Shown in pieces: positions 1-12,696 of a stretch of 64,000 nucleotides of DNA. The stretch is from Wuchereria bancrofti (Eukaryota > Nematoda > Chromadorea > Rhabditida > Onchocercidae), in NCBI GenBank assembly GCA_005281725.1, contig SSBO01000009.1, positions 9,579,795 to 9,643,794 of the forward strand. The letters are read 5' to 3'. The position numbers were made by a program, and so were the translations under genes. Under the pieces are notes generated by a model. The model was given only the letters and a program-made list of their open reading frames with translations, was not told where the DNA came from and did no database searches. Position 1 is the stretch's first letter; each line of letters opens with the position of its first letter.

Positions 1-2794
1 TGCAACCTTTGATTCTTTTCAAATTGAATTGCTAAAAAATTAGTTAATGAAATTCCCTTAGTAAAATTATTTCATTGATTATGATAACAATATTACAAAA
101 CTTTGTTATTATATCATTTGATCTTAATAAAAATTTAATTAAGTATCAAACATTAATGAACATCAGAAATTATTATAATTTACTATCAAATGAGAAATAT
201 TAATTTAATAATTAACGATAATATGTTGCTTGAAATAAAAGGTACAAATCACTTGTAAAAATTAAATGTTAAAAAAAAAAATTTTAAAAAAACTTGTAAA
301 AAAAATTAGAAATTAATAAAATGTGTAAATCACAAATAAATTATCAGAAATTCATTAACGAAATTATTCATTTATTATGTAATTAATTATAATGAAATGA
401 TAATGCATTTGCATTTCATAAATGATAAACAATTAAGCATCAAATATTAATAAGCAGCATAATAAAATTACCGCAGCAAATTTTTGAATTTTGAATATTA
501 AAAAGAAAAGTTTTAACAAAAATTTGAACTTAAGGAAAAATAAATTTAGATTTTATTTTTTTCTTTTTAAACAATAAATGAAAATGATTAATATATTACC
601 CATTTCATGCATACATTTAAATGTTTGGTAAACAAACCGTTTGCTTCTTAACAATAATTATAAATGAAGAAAGTTCAAATTTTACCAATCCTTTTATGCA
701 TATTTCATTTGATATTTAAAACAATAAATTATAACTTAAAATTAAATCAAAAAATCATTTCTCATTTCTTAATTAAATTTTTTTTTGTCCTAAAAATAAC
801 AATAACTGGTAAGGTATAAATATATTATTTATTATAAAAATTTTTCTATATTTTTTTTCACTAATTTTCCCTTTTTTAACTAAATTTTTTTCCTTTTTTG
901 TTTTTATCTATTTCACGCTATTTTAAGTATTAATAATTTGTGTAATTAATATTTTTAATTATTTGATTGCTTAATTATTTCTTATTATATTATCACTTGC
1001 TTATTATTTATCATCTTCATTCTTTCCGTTTTGCTTGTCATATATTTACATTGTTTATAAAATTAATATAAAACAAGTTTTTCCTTTCTCGTTTTCATAT
1101 AAAAGCAAAGATGATAAACTGACTCGAAATAACATTATGTTGTGAGATGAGAATTCCGGATTTGCTTTTCTCTTCTAATTCCGGTTTTTTTTTTTTTTTT
1201 AAAGCAACAAAGTATATTTGCATATATTTGTGTTTATTCAAGACATCTTTCATAAGTTAATTTAAATGTTGGTCTGCAATCATAATTAGTAAAACAAATC
1301 GTTAAATTATAAACATACTTAATACAATATCGAAAATGCTAATAATAAATAATTAATCGATTAGCAAAAAGAATTGTGAAAAAATTCACGAATATATATT
1401 CTAAGAAAGTTATTATCTAATCTATTTGTCTAGAATTAAGTTTTAACTAATTTATTTGAATTGATTTCACTTAATTATTTACTTTTTTTTTCATTCTTTT
1501 CAAATGGAAACAATAAATCATCATCTTTCATATTCATTAATTAATTAATTTCCCTTGGTTGTTTAATTTAATTTTATCTGCTATAAGAGCAAAAAAAAAA
1601 CTTTCTGAAATTATTACAATCTTTGGAAGAATTATGAATGCATTCAATTAATTAAATGCAAATATCAAATGAATATTGCTAAAAGCAAATAATGTTTTTA
1701 ATATTTGTGAAATTATGCGCTAATAAATGTATCAGTTAATTATAGATATTAAATCATTATTATTAAATCAAACACTGGTTGAACCCGTTTAATTGTTCAC
1801 ATTAAATTAATTTTACACAAATGATAAATGAATCAATAATTGTATTAATATTATACTAATATTTTGAAAAATAAATTACGACAAATTAATCAATTAATTG
1901 CAACTATTAAATTACTATTGCTAAATTAAGAAGAAATATTAAAGGTAAAAGTTTGATTAAATTGAACACTATCGTAACACAAATGAACAGCTTCCTTTAA
2001 AAAAAAAAAAAAAATTTCACATTTAAATTTGGTTTTCAATACGTTCATATTATTTCTAACGATTGATCACTTGAGAAAAAAAAGCGACAAGTTTTGAAAT
2101 TTGAAATAATTCCTTTTTGTTTCATTTCATTTGTTCATTTTTGTTATTTGTAACATTATTCTATCAAATTTAACTGGCAAAACTTTATTTCCGTGTTTCA
2201 AAAACTTTTTTTATTTAATTTTTTGCTCTTTTTTTCTCTCTCCCTCTCTTTCTCATTTAACATCATTTATACGCAGTAATTAAAAATCATGAATGTTCCA
2301 CAGTTTATTTTATTGACCCTCTTTTTTTCTTCTTTTTTTTTTTCCTTTTTTGCTCTCTAAAATACATTTGACCCTGTCGTTGACCTGACAACTAATGAAG
2401 TTTCCATTTTGTCACTGTCACTTACTACCAAATGTTTGTTTTGTATTTTAATGTGAACTATACAAAAGATAAAAAAAAAAAAAAAAAAGATATAAAGTGA
2501 ATGGAATGAAACAAAAAAAGAAAAAGATGAAATGATCAAACAACGATAGATAGTAGGTGGGAAAAGAAAAAAAGGAAGGATTCAAAAAAAAAAAATGGGT
2601 GAAAAATGATAGAAGGTAATGGCAAATGATGATCATATATGACTTTCATTGATAAATAATGTCATTTACTACTTCTTCAATTCCTTCCTGTTCTTTCCTT
2701 CTTTTTTTTTTTTTCTAATTAAGTTGAAAAATTTTTTCATTGTTTTTCCTTTTATATTTCAATCATTTCTTCTCTTCTTTCCGCATTTCTTTCC

Positions 2795-2828
<34 letters not shown>

Positions 2829-3457
2829 GGAGAAAAAAAACAATTTTAAACGAAATGTAAATGTATTTAAATGAAACATTAGAAAATTCAATTAATTTGT
2901 ATGTGCAATTTGTAAAGCTTGTTAATTTTAGATTTTAAAATATCTTATTTATGATGTTCTAACTTCTATATTTTTAAATATAAAATTTTAAAGGAAATCT
3001 TAAGATAATTTGATATATATTTGTACTTGAGAGTAATTTGAAATAAGAGAAAAAACTGGAAACAAATTTGTAATTATAGTCTAATATATAAAAAAGCTGA
3101 TTTATTTCATTTAGGAAAATGAAACAAAAAATTCTATTGCGCCGCTTTTGAATGATTATTTTTAAATTAATATTTTTAATTTTGGAATTTTTTTCTGAAA
3201 ATATTTTATTTTCAATTATGTCTGTTATATCATTCATTTTACAATTATTTATCAAATGCAAATATTATCATTACGATAACTAAAATCGAAAAATAATAAT
3301 AAATAACAATAATACGCTAATGATTTCTATTGTTTTTTTCATTAATCCTAAATTTTTTTAATTTTTTATTTGAAAAGACTTTGAATGCTGCTGAAAAAAT
3401 TTTATTTAAATTTTATAATTATTTTACAAAAAAAAAAAAAAATTTGCTTTCTTTTCA
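1..3457. other. AT-rich intergenic region, no gene seen
   Basis: No exon-like frame with plausible splice sites is visible on either strand. The stretch is dominated by A/T homopolymers and alternating purine/pyrimidine runs, including long T or A runs near 1180, 2000, 2470, 2700 and 2810. It may contain the promoter of the dehydrogenase gene that follows, but no specific element can be named. Confidence 0.6.
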
Positions 3458-3507
3458 GTTTTTGAAGTGGTAATACCATTTATAATGGATTAAAAACTTT
3501 TAAAAAA
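3457..3507 (+). promoter_or_regulatory. Probable trans-splice (or 5'-UTR cis) acceptor and leader of the SDR gene, with a 2-codon uORF
   Basis: A T-rich tract ending in TTTTCAG closes at 3458, 49 nt before the ATG at 3508. In nematodes such a site close to the start codon is usually an SL trans-splice acceptor, but a 5'-UTR cis-intron would look the same. The leader contains an upstream ATG at 3485 followed by one codon and TAA (3491-3493), a minimal uORF out of frame with the main start. Confidence 0.45.
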
Positions 3508-4943
3508 ATGTTATTACAAGTATTATTACTTATCGCAGCACTTATCTTTCTTTATTATGGCATACGAAATTATTTGGAAACAATTCAAATAGATAATCTT
3601 AATTCTAAAGCAGTTTTCATTAGTGGATGTGATTCTGGCTTTGGCTATTTATTGGCTATTAAATGTGCAAAAAATGGCCTACCAACATTTGCTGGATGTT
3701 TAACTGACAAGGTGTGTGTGTTTTTTAACTTTTTCATCTTTTTTTTTTTTTTGTTATTTTTAAATGAAAATGAAATTTTGAAATAAATAATTAAGACGAA
3801 TGATTATTGTGCATATGATAAATTATAAATAATTATTTTACGTTTTTGTATATTACCTAATTAAATGATGAAATTCGAACGGGAATGAAAGTTTTGAAAA
3901 GATAAGATTATAATTGCAGATTGTTTATTTAGTAATAATAAATATTGATAGCAGACCTTGAAAAAAAAAATTGATAAAATTAAAGGAATGAAATTTGCGT
4001 GCTAGCATTTTCTTTTTTGCTCTTTTTTTTTCCTTAAATTAATTTTCTCAAATTTAAGCATTGGAAAATGAATTTAAAACATAATTTAAAATATTTGAGC
4101 AATATTCGATTATTTTACTCATTTAGGGAATGCAAACAATCAAAGAAGAAGCTAAGAAAACTATCGGAATGTTAATTCCGGTACAAATTGATGTCACCAA
4201 AGAAAATTCGGTTCAAAATGCTGTCCGTTTTGTGCAAGAGAATTTGGATTCTAAATTAAGTGCGCAAATTAGACATTAAATACCACAGTTTTTATAAAAA
4301 ATTAAATTTTATAAAAATTAAATTTATAAACAAAAAATATAATAAATTTTTTAGAAAATATAGTTTAAAATATTAAGAAAGAAACACAATGATACTTATT
4401 TTTATTTTCCCAAGAAAATTAACCTAAAAAATTTATTGAAAAATGATAAAGTAAAAGAAAAAAATTATACCAAATCTTTAATGCGCAAATGACACGATTT
4501 AATGATTGATATTAACTAACAATTTTTACTACATTTTTTTTCTTTTGTATGATAAAATAATTGGTTATATTTTATCAGATAACAACGATCTCGAATTATT
4601 TTATAAATTAATCTAAGCAATCAGATTAAAAGATTATCAATTGAAAATATTACGTCAGGTATAAATAATTACGAGTACTTCAAACATATTCAATTAAAAA
4701 TACGTCATTTGTAACCAATTCAAAATATTTGTTAAGATTTAATTAATTAAAAATATGTGAGATATAATCGATTAAAAAAATTTCAAACACAATCAATTAA
4801 AAACAGTTATAATTAATTAAAAATATTTGCTTCACATTTAAACTGTAATGAATCAATTTCTGGATGCCATTACAAATAACAATTTAAATTCTAAACCAGT
4901 ATTAAATATTTAAACTTTGATTGATGATTTATTTATGCGGTGG

Positions 4944-4989
<46 letters not shown>

Positions 4990-7714
4990 TACATACATAA
5001 ATACAGTGGAGTACTTTATTTTACAAATTTTGTTATTTAATTAGTCAATTATAGTGATAATGTGATATTTAATCACTGATATTCATTTAATAAGGTTAAT
5101 TCTTTAAATGCTGCATTTATAAATTTCACTGAAATATATTATTTTATTAACAAATTAATTAATCTGCCAATGTGATATTTTTAATGTTATAACAAAATTT
5201 TCGAATGGAATATATTTCAAAGCAGTTAAATTGCTAATGCAACATTTAATTATTACATTTATTTCCTTTTGGGAATTTTTCTTTTTTTTAAATTATCTTT
5301 CCGTATGTACATTCATATATATTTATATTTATTCATTTATATTTACTTATTTATTTATTTATTTGTCTATTTACTTTTTTATTTCAGAATTATGGGCATT
5401 AGTAAATAATGCTGGATTATTTGGAATTTATGGATATGATGACTGGTGTAAGATAGAGGAATATGAAAAAGATTTGAATGTGAATACACTTGGCGTTATT
5501 CGAGTTACACATGTTTGTACTAATTTATACTTTCAAATTAATGTTATAAGCATTATAAAAAATTTTGAATTAATTAGAATAAAATATGTAACTCTTTTTC
5601 CTTGCTTTTTAATTAATTTCAATTTTATATGTTTTATTTCAAAATTTTAAAATCTCAATTTAACAACAGAAAAGAAGAGTGGTCGTTTTTTTTTTTTAAA
5701 TATTTACTATTTTAATGAATTAATATTTAATTATCTCAAAAAGCGGAAAGTATTTTAGGCATTTTTGCCGTTGCTAAAACAATCTCGTGGTCGAGTAATA
5801 ACAATAACCAGTATTTGTGGCCGTTTAGCATTACCTGGAGTTGGCCCATATACTGTTTCAAAATTTGCCACCGAAGCTTATGTCAATATTTTGCGGTAAT
5901 TTTTACAAAGCATTATATTGATTAAATTTTGCAAAAAATTCCTTATAACTAGTCATTAAACTACTAGAGATATGTCTTTTGTCCAAATGGTTCATTCAAA
6001 TTACTTTCATATTTGTTTTTAAAACAAAAAAGAAAAAATAAAGAAATTAAAATTGTTCAGAAAAGACTAAACCTGATGACATTATTACAATTAGATTAAT
6101 TTACAGAAAAAAATTTAAAAAAAAAAGAGAAAAGGAAAGATACGATGAGTATTTGAAGAAATTACATTGAAAAGTAATATTTTAGTCAAGAAATGCGAGA
6201 ATTTGGTGTTCAATGTATAATTTTGGAACCTGGGCGCTTTCGGACCGGTCTTATGGATAAAAAAGCAATGATAGATCGTATCAATCGTGTATGGAATCGT
6301 TTAGATAATGCTAAAAAAGCTGAATATGGTGGTGAAGCATTTAAAGAATTATGTAAGATTTTTTTTTTTTCTTTCAATACAAATTATAAATCTAATTTTG
6401 GGAATTGAATCAGAAACAATTAAAAATTTGAAGTGATATTAATTTTGAATTATATGATACATAAGAAAATTTTTTCAAAAGAAAGAAAAGATTACTTAAA
6501 CAATTAAAATTCAATGAGCACTTGTATAAAACAATTATAATTATTGAAATGTGATGAGTAATGTTTAAAGATATCATATCATATCATTTGTTGATCGATT
6601 TCGTAAATCTCAGAGTTATATAATGATCAAAAAGCATTATCATAACAAAGAATTGATTTTTTCCAATATAAGGAAAAAGTCGGATAGCGTACTGATTAAC
6701 TGCACGACTTCCCATGCCGGGAATCGAACCCGGGCCGCGTGGGTGAAAGCCACGAATCCTAGCCACTAGACCACATGGGATTCACAAATTGGGGCAAGAA
6801 AATAGAACTCAAGGAGTGGAAATTCAAATTTATTAAATTTGATTTAAATTTTTAATCCTTTATTTTTCTGTTCTTTTAAAAACCACATTTATTAGATTTC
6901 TGAAACTATTAGCATCTTTTAGACCTACTTATCAAATTAGTTTTTTGCTCAATGAGAAATAGGATTGAATAAAAAATAATTTTAATAAATTGTTGTGTAA
7001 ACATATGCAAAATTTTTTGAAAAAAAAAGGTGTATATTAATACAAATTGAATTTGGTTCATTATTTGTGCAAATTTTTCTAAGAATTTATGAAAGTTTTG
7101 TAAAAGTTGTTTAATACTTATAATGATCAAAAAATATTTCTTATGGTAATGATAGACAAATTTACTACGCTAATTCTATTATAATTATATTTCTGTTATA
7201 ACTGTTAATCAATCATTGTAGCAAATTCTGTGTAAATAGTAAGTGAAAATTTTTTGTTTTTTGATATTCTAGCTAATCAAATTTGAAAAAGCAAATAATT
7301 TCAGACAAAATAATTCCATAAAAATTATTTGAAGTTTATATTGTTCACAAAAGTGATTTGAATTTTTCATTACAAAATTTGGATTTTTCAGATTGTGAAC
7401 GTTCGTGTGAATTTTTCAATGATGGTGCATCAATATCATTAAATTTAGTAATTGACTCGTACTATCATGCGATCACAAGCAATTTTCCACGAAATTATTA
7501 TTGTCCCGGATTGGATTCGTTATATTTGTTACTTCTATTAGTTCCAACCAATATACGAGATTTTCTGATATGTGATTTATATTCTTTCATAACTGGTTGG
7601 CCACCAAAAATAATCCCATCAACATTTAATCTTATCAATAGCTACTTTCTAATAAAGAATACTGTAACTGATTGGTTTGTGAAGAAAATTAAAGGGAATG
7701 AAATAATTTCATAA
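3508..7714 (+). CDS. Short-chain dehydrogenase/reductase, SDR9C-like (retinol / 17-beta-hydroxysteroid dehydrogenase type), membrane-anchored
   Basis: Exons by eye: 3508-3711, 4127-4259, 5388-5512, 5759-5895, 6186-6352, 7392-7714. All phases join to give 362 aa. Residues 1-18 are a hydrophobic N-terminal anchor, as in ER-bound retinol/steroid dehydrogenases. The NAD(P)-binding motif SGCDSGFG is at 39-46, NNAG at 119-122, the catalytic Ser at about 172 (ITSICG), and YTVSK (Y185, K189) completes the active site. EPGRFRTG follows the active site, as is typical of the family. The C-terminal part holds a second hydrophobic stretch. Family knowledge suggests NAD(H)-dependent oxidation or reduction of a lipophilic alcohol or ketone such as a retinoid, sterol or hydroxy-acid; the substrate cannot be read from sequence. 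Intron 5 hosts an antisense tRNA. Stop at 7712-7714 is followed by an AATAAA-type signal. The weakest splice choice is the exon 2 donor (GTGCGC). Confidence 0.9.
4640..4830. repeat. Degenerate AT-rich tandem array in SDR intron 2
   Basis: Variants of a core reading roughly CAATTAAAAATAC recur every 25-35 bp across this stretch. Copies are diverged and the array lies entirely inside intron 2. Confidence 0.4.
4945..5005. repeat. (CA)n microsatellite grading into (CATA)n
   Basis: About 20 perfect CA dinucleotides are followed by four or five CATA units within SDR intron 2. This kind of tract is normally length-polymorphic. Confidence 0.95.
6674..6678 (-). terminator. Pol III terminator of tRNA-Glu
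   Basis: The minus strand reads TTTTT about 30 nt beyond the tRNA 3' end, the first oligo-T downstream and a usual RNA polymerase III stop signal. Confidence 0.6.
6709..6780 (-). tRNA. tRNA-Glu(UUC): tRNA-Glu (anticodon UUC)
   Basis: The minus strand folds as a 72-nt cloverleaf. The acceptor stem TCCCATG pairs with CATGGGA and has discriminator A. The anticodon stem CGTGG/CCACG encloses loop CTTTCAC, which gives anticodon TTC. The internal promoter is intact: an A box TGGTCTAGTGG and a B box GGTTCGATTCC. No intron and no encoded CCA are seen, as expected for a nuclear eukaryotic tRNA. It lies antisense inside intron 5 of the dehydrogenase gene. Helices pair almost perfectly, so it is likely functional. 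Confidence 0.96.
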
Positions 7715-10700
7715 ATAAAAAACAACATTTTTTTTTAAAAATTTCCATTTAATTGTTTAACTTTTATGAATACTTTTCTATATTAATTGTAACATTTAAA
7801 TAATCTGTTATTTTATCATATTGTAATGATAATCATGCAATTTTAACTACGAATAAATCGAATTAATCGAATTAGATGAAAAAGTAGAAGCAATGTGATT
7901 GACAACATACTGTAGCGCTGTGGTGGTACATACGGTACATACAGAATTGGGTGACGTACGTGGTAATTTTATGACAACAAAATTATGATATTATTTCAGC
8001 TTTCATATTTGTAAAGATTTTTGATTTCATTAACAGTAACGCAATGAAACAGTTAACGATAATATAATGAAGAGCAGTATACTGTAGATATACTGTAACA
8101 TTTGTGCAAAAATGAATTGCAATTTTAGTTTAGCTCAGAAAAAAAAAACAATAACTAAATGTATGCTTGAATAAATTAAAGTCAATCATTTGATAAGAAT
8201 GAAAGATAATGCGATTGATAGTGATGAATGATAGTGGGACTGATACGATATTTATAACGTATGCGAATAAAGCATGAAAATATTGCAACTTATAAAGGAT
8301 ATGATATTTTAATTACTGGCTGTGATTATTTTTAATTACCACCAAAAACAATCAGATGGAAAAAAAAAACAGGACAATTATTAATTTTTAATTTTTGTTG
8401 CCAATTTTAAATTCTATTTGGAAAAATCGATTTGCTAACCAGCTTCAATTTTAGTTCAGGTTTGTTATTTTTGGATTTGAATTTGTAAAGTTTGTTACGG
8501 TTTTTTGCTGGGTGCAAAAATGGACAGATTTAACAGTCCATTACGGTGGCATATCCGTATACTCTACTTTTTTTATTTTTTTTATCAAATTAATTCATTC
8601 TATATTTCATCAATTTAGGTCATTCTTAATACGGAACGATTAGTCACTTGTATTTTAAAAATAAAAAATAAGTGAATAATCTTTTTTCAGTTTTTTTTTT
8701 TCAAGACGTCATTTTATCAAATATACTTTGTTGTGGCTATTTTTGCTTATTGAAAATATTTTATTATATATAAAAATTTAAAAATCGTCATTTACACTTA
8801 TAAATTTTTAAAATTGTTGCCCTCTTTTCATTTTCAAATAAATTTCTGATCATTTTTATGCGTTTAATTCATGTCGTTAACCTATAAAGTTGACACTAAA
8901 TTTTAGTTAAAATCAATTTAATAGCATTGATGTTTAATATTTGATGGCATCTTATGTTTAGTATTTAGTTACACTTTTTTTTTCAACACTTCTGCTTATT
9001 TTTAGTATCTGATAAAGATTAATCCATGCTTAGCATTCTTATCCATGTTTAGTATTTCGTAATGTCCTACTCAAGTTTATTGTTTACTAACATCTTAGCC
9101 ACAATTGATAAATGTTATAAGCCATCATGATTTAGAAAAAAAAAAGGTAGTGAATATTTTGTTAATATCCACGAAACTAGCAAAAATTATACTTTTGATG
9201 TTGATATTAAAATAATATTATTACTAAAATACTGCCTTAATGTTTCACAACTTTCATGTATTATCATTAGATAAATTTCAAAATAAAAATTTGTTCCAAC
9301 TTTTTATATTTGTACCAAAAAGCATTTTTTTTTTTTACTAATTATTATAAATAAAGAAAAAATAATAATTTTGAAAGGTTTCAACTTAAGTAGTGATGAT
9401 TATAAATAGGTCATAATTTATGGGCAATTGCACAAACCAATAATGCATATTAGAACATTTTGTGATAGCATCAATTAAATTAGAGTTGAAATTTTAAATT
9501 AAATTGGTAACAAGTCAAAGCAGTTAATTTGTGTAATAAAATTTCGACAGTTAAAAAACTATTATGTAAAAACTAAAAATATTATGGATTTGCAATAAAA
9601 GTCATTGTTTTAAATAGAGAAAAGAGGAGCAAATTTTGAAGTTTATAAAAAATAGATCAAATATTTCGAGAAATTTTCATTGACTTATTCTAGTATCTAA
9701 AATAAGAATTAACATCTAAAAATAATAATAAGTAATCCATGAAAAGAAATGAAAATTGAGAACAAACGATTAAAATGTAATAGAAGATGGTGATTAAATA
9801 ATTTTAGTTTTTTATTAGTATATTAATGATAGTTTTAATAGGATGGGTATGTCGTATTAAAATTTTTAAACCATAGCACTTCGATTTCACATTCTTACAA
9901 AAAAAATTTTAAATTAAAAATTTGAATCCGAAGCTTTCATATTGCAAAGTATTGCGTAGTAATTAATTTAATTAAGCATTTAGCAATGATAATTCTTACT
10001 TTTTCCTTTTCCTTTTCTTATCTTCACTTTTATTTTTTTTCCTTAGCTTTTATATATAAACTGTTACAATTAAATGTATTATTCTTTTTTAATTTTTTAT
10101 ATTTAGCACTGTCAAAATTTCATAAATTTAACAAAAATAAAATTAAAATTTTAATAAATTGATAAAATTTTTTGATCTTCATTCCTTTCAAAAAAATTCA
10201 TTTTATTTTTTACTAATAACTGAAAATTTTTTGAAAATTTATTAAAATATGTTACACGAAATTATACTATACGAAATAATATTAAACTATTAAAATATTT
10301 GGCTGAAGAATGGTTTGAAACATTTAACCAACTTTCTTCATTTTACAAATAATTAGGTCAATGTATCGATATGGTCAATGTTTATAAGGACATTAGTGTT
10401 GTTGCATAAGTGACCATTCATTTTAACAAATATATAAATTCTATTGGCATAAATGACCATTCATTTTAAGATATATAACTGGAGAAATGGAAATAGCAAT
10501 AGGTTCGTTCCTTTCTCTTTCTTAAGAATCATTGATAAATCTACCATTTACTATTTTATTTACTTTTATATGAGCCAAAAATGTCCTTGAAATTTATCAT
10601 TTATCAATGAATTCCTATTTGTTTCATTTAATAGAGTGCTAGTGCTATATTTAATCGTATATTTTTATTTTTATTCAATAAGTATTTTCTTAAAAATGTT

Positions 10701-11570
10701 TAAAATCATTCATTAATTTTGATAGATTTTTTTTTTTTTCAATTTTAAATTTGCTAAAAATTATTGCATAAATTTGTTGGACATTAGAGTTATTGTACTT
10801 ATTGTTAAATTGTACTTATTGTATGTTTGTATAATACATATTACACATTCATATTATTTCATTTCAAAAAAAAAAGAAGCACTCATTTAGTTTTAAAGAA
10901 GTTTATACCTAAATATATATTTTTACACTGTTGATAAAATTAATTTAATTTTTATTTATTTACATAATACGGTTTACAGAACAAGTAACAGATTAATTGA
11001 AATATAAATTGTAGCAATAATAAGTGATAAATTATCGGTAATAATAATGATAAATATTAATTGATCGAGTTATTTGCAAAACAAAAATTACAAATGTTAT
11101 TGTAACATATATATAAGCATAAAAAAGAAAACATTAGATAATAATGTTTAATTTTTAACAATTAGAAAATCTCAAAATTATTGAAATGAGTGAAATTTTA
11201 TAAATTGATATCACTTATTTGTTTTTTTCCATTCTTATTAATCTGATATGAAAAAAATTGCAATTCAAGAGCTATTGTGATGTTTGAGAACACTTAGCTA
11301 AGATGTAAGACTTGAACCAATTCATTTTTATTTGATAATTAAAAAGATTAAAGGAATGAGAAATATATCAATGATAATCACAGTGTATTAGTAAATGTGA
11401 GGGTAGTAAACATAAACAAAAGTAAAAAGTCAAATTCATTTATTGTTTAGATGGAAGATAAAAGTATTTGAAGAGTGACTGCGAAAAAATAAAAATTTTA
11501 GTGCTTTTTTGGAAAGATTTCGTAGAATTTTTTTTTGTCAGTTTTATCGCAATTGATAAATGATTAATGA
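7715..11570. other. Intergenic region, no gene seen
   Basis: There are no credible exons on either strand. A slightly less AT-biased patch at 7900-7965 contains two near-identical short words (ACGGTACATACAG-like). The rest is A/T-rich with short homopolymers. It separates the 3' end of the SDR gene from the 5' region of the PLEKHD1-like gene. Confidence 0.6.
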
Positions 11571-11571
11571 A

Positions 11572-11803
11572 GTGAATGAATGAATTAAATGAATGAATTG
11601 AATGGATGAATTGAATGAATGAATTGAATGAATGAATTGAATGAATGAATTAAATGAATTGAATGAATGAATTGAATGGATGAATTGAATGAATGAATTG
11701 AATGAATGAATTGAATGAATGAATTGAATGAATGAATTAAATGAATGAATTAAATGAATTGGATGAATGAATTAAATGAACTGAATGAATTACTGAATGA
11801 CTG
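11572..11803. repeat. GAATGAATT-type minisatellite
   Basis: About 230 bp are built almost entirely of GAATGAATTGAAT and TAAATGAATT words, arranged as 12-14 bp units with a few G/A substitutions (GGATGAATT). It is a clear tandem array in intergenic DNA about 1 kb upstream of the PLEKHD1-like start codon. Confidence 0.95.
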
Positions 11804-11848
11804 CTTGTAAAGGAACAAAGCAAAAAATGTTTTTGTCAACATTTCACA

Positions 11849-12090
11849 CTAATTAATCGATAAATAATGATTACAATCTATAAGCAATGTCCAATAATCA
11901 ATAAGCAATTTTTATAATCGATAGGCAATATACATTATGCATAATAATCAATAAACAATATTTATGCATAGTAAGCGAAAAACAATACTTATAATCGATA
12001 AATAATATTTATAATCGATGAATAGTATTTATAATCGGTAAATAATATTTTATAATCGATAAAAATTATTTGTAATTGATAAGCAATATT
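11849..12090. repeat. Degenerate ~20-bp repeat (TATAATCGATAAATAATATT-like)
   Basis: Words of the form ATAATCGATAAGCAATATT recur about ten times with substitutions and small indels. Many copies hold ATCGAT. The copies look old and irregular. Confidence 0.75.
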
Positions 12091-12467
12091 GAATACATTT
12101 TCATATTTTCAATAATATTAAAAGCAAATGATACTAAAAGAGAAAAATCTTATTTATACCTTAACAAATAATATTACAATGTATTTTGCAATCATTTACA
12201 AAATAATTCAAGCAAATAATATTTATTATTGTTAACAAAATTTGCGAGCCATTCATTCACTTTTTTCTTACTTACCCGATCTAAGTTTAATTTAGCTTAT
12301 ACTAATTAATCTATCAACTAGTTAAATCATTTATTGAAATGGTAACTGTCATTCATTTTTGTTGTTCGCTTCAGTTTTTGGAATTTATGTTCTTATTTCA
12401 GTCAGCTAAATTATTTGGAATTCAAAACTGAATTAAATTTCTTTTCTTAACATCCAAACAAGAACGA

Positions 12468-12526
12468 CAATAACAATAATAGCAATAATAACAACAACAA
12501 CAACAACAATGGCACAACAACAATAA
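12468..12526. repeat. AAC/AAT trinucleotide microsatellite
   Basis: AATAAC/AACAAC trinucleotides run 170-230 bp upstream of the PLEKHD1-like start codon. A similar ACA tract is used as coding sequence in exon 1 of that gene. Confidence 0.85.
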
Positions 12527-12696
12527 AAAGAAAAGCTTACCGAATTGCCATTGCAAGATTTGATAGAAAAATCGATCCTATTCGTCCGATAGTTTTCGTA
12601 AGAGTTTTTTCGCCTTTTTTAAATTCTTTTTTTTTTTTTTCAAAATGAAAAATTATGATTTAAATTATTAGCGAAGTGAGAAAATCAATTAAATGA

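Noticed and set aside
2357..2849. Phe-rich open frames on both strands
   Set aside because: They arise from poly-T/poly-A runs and have no splice or codon support.
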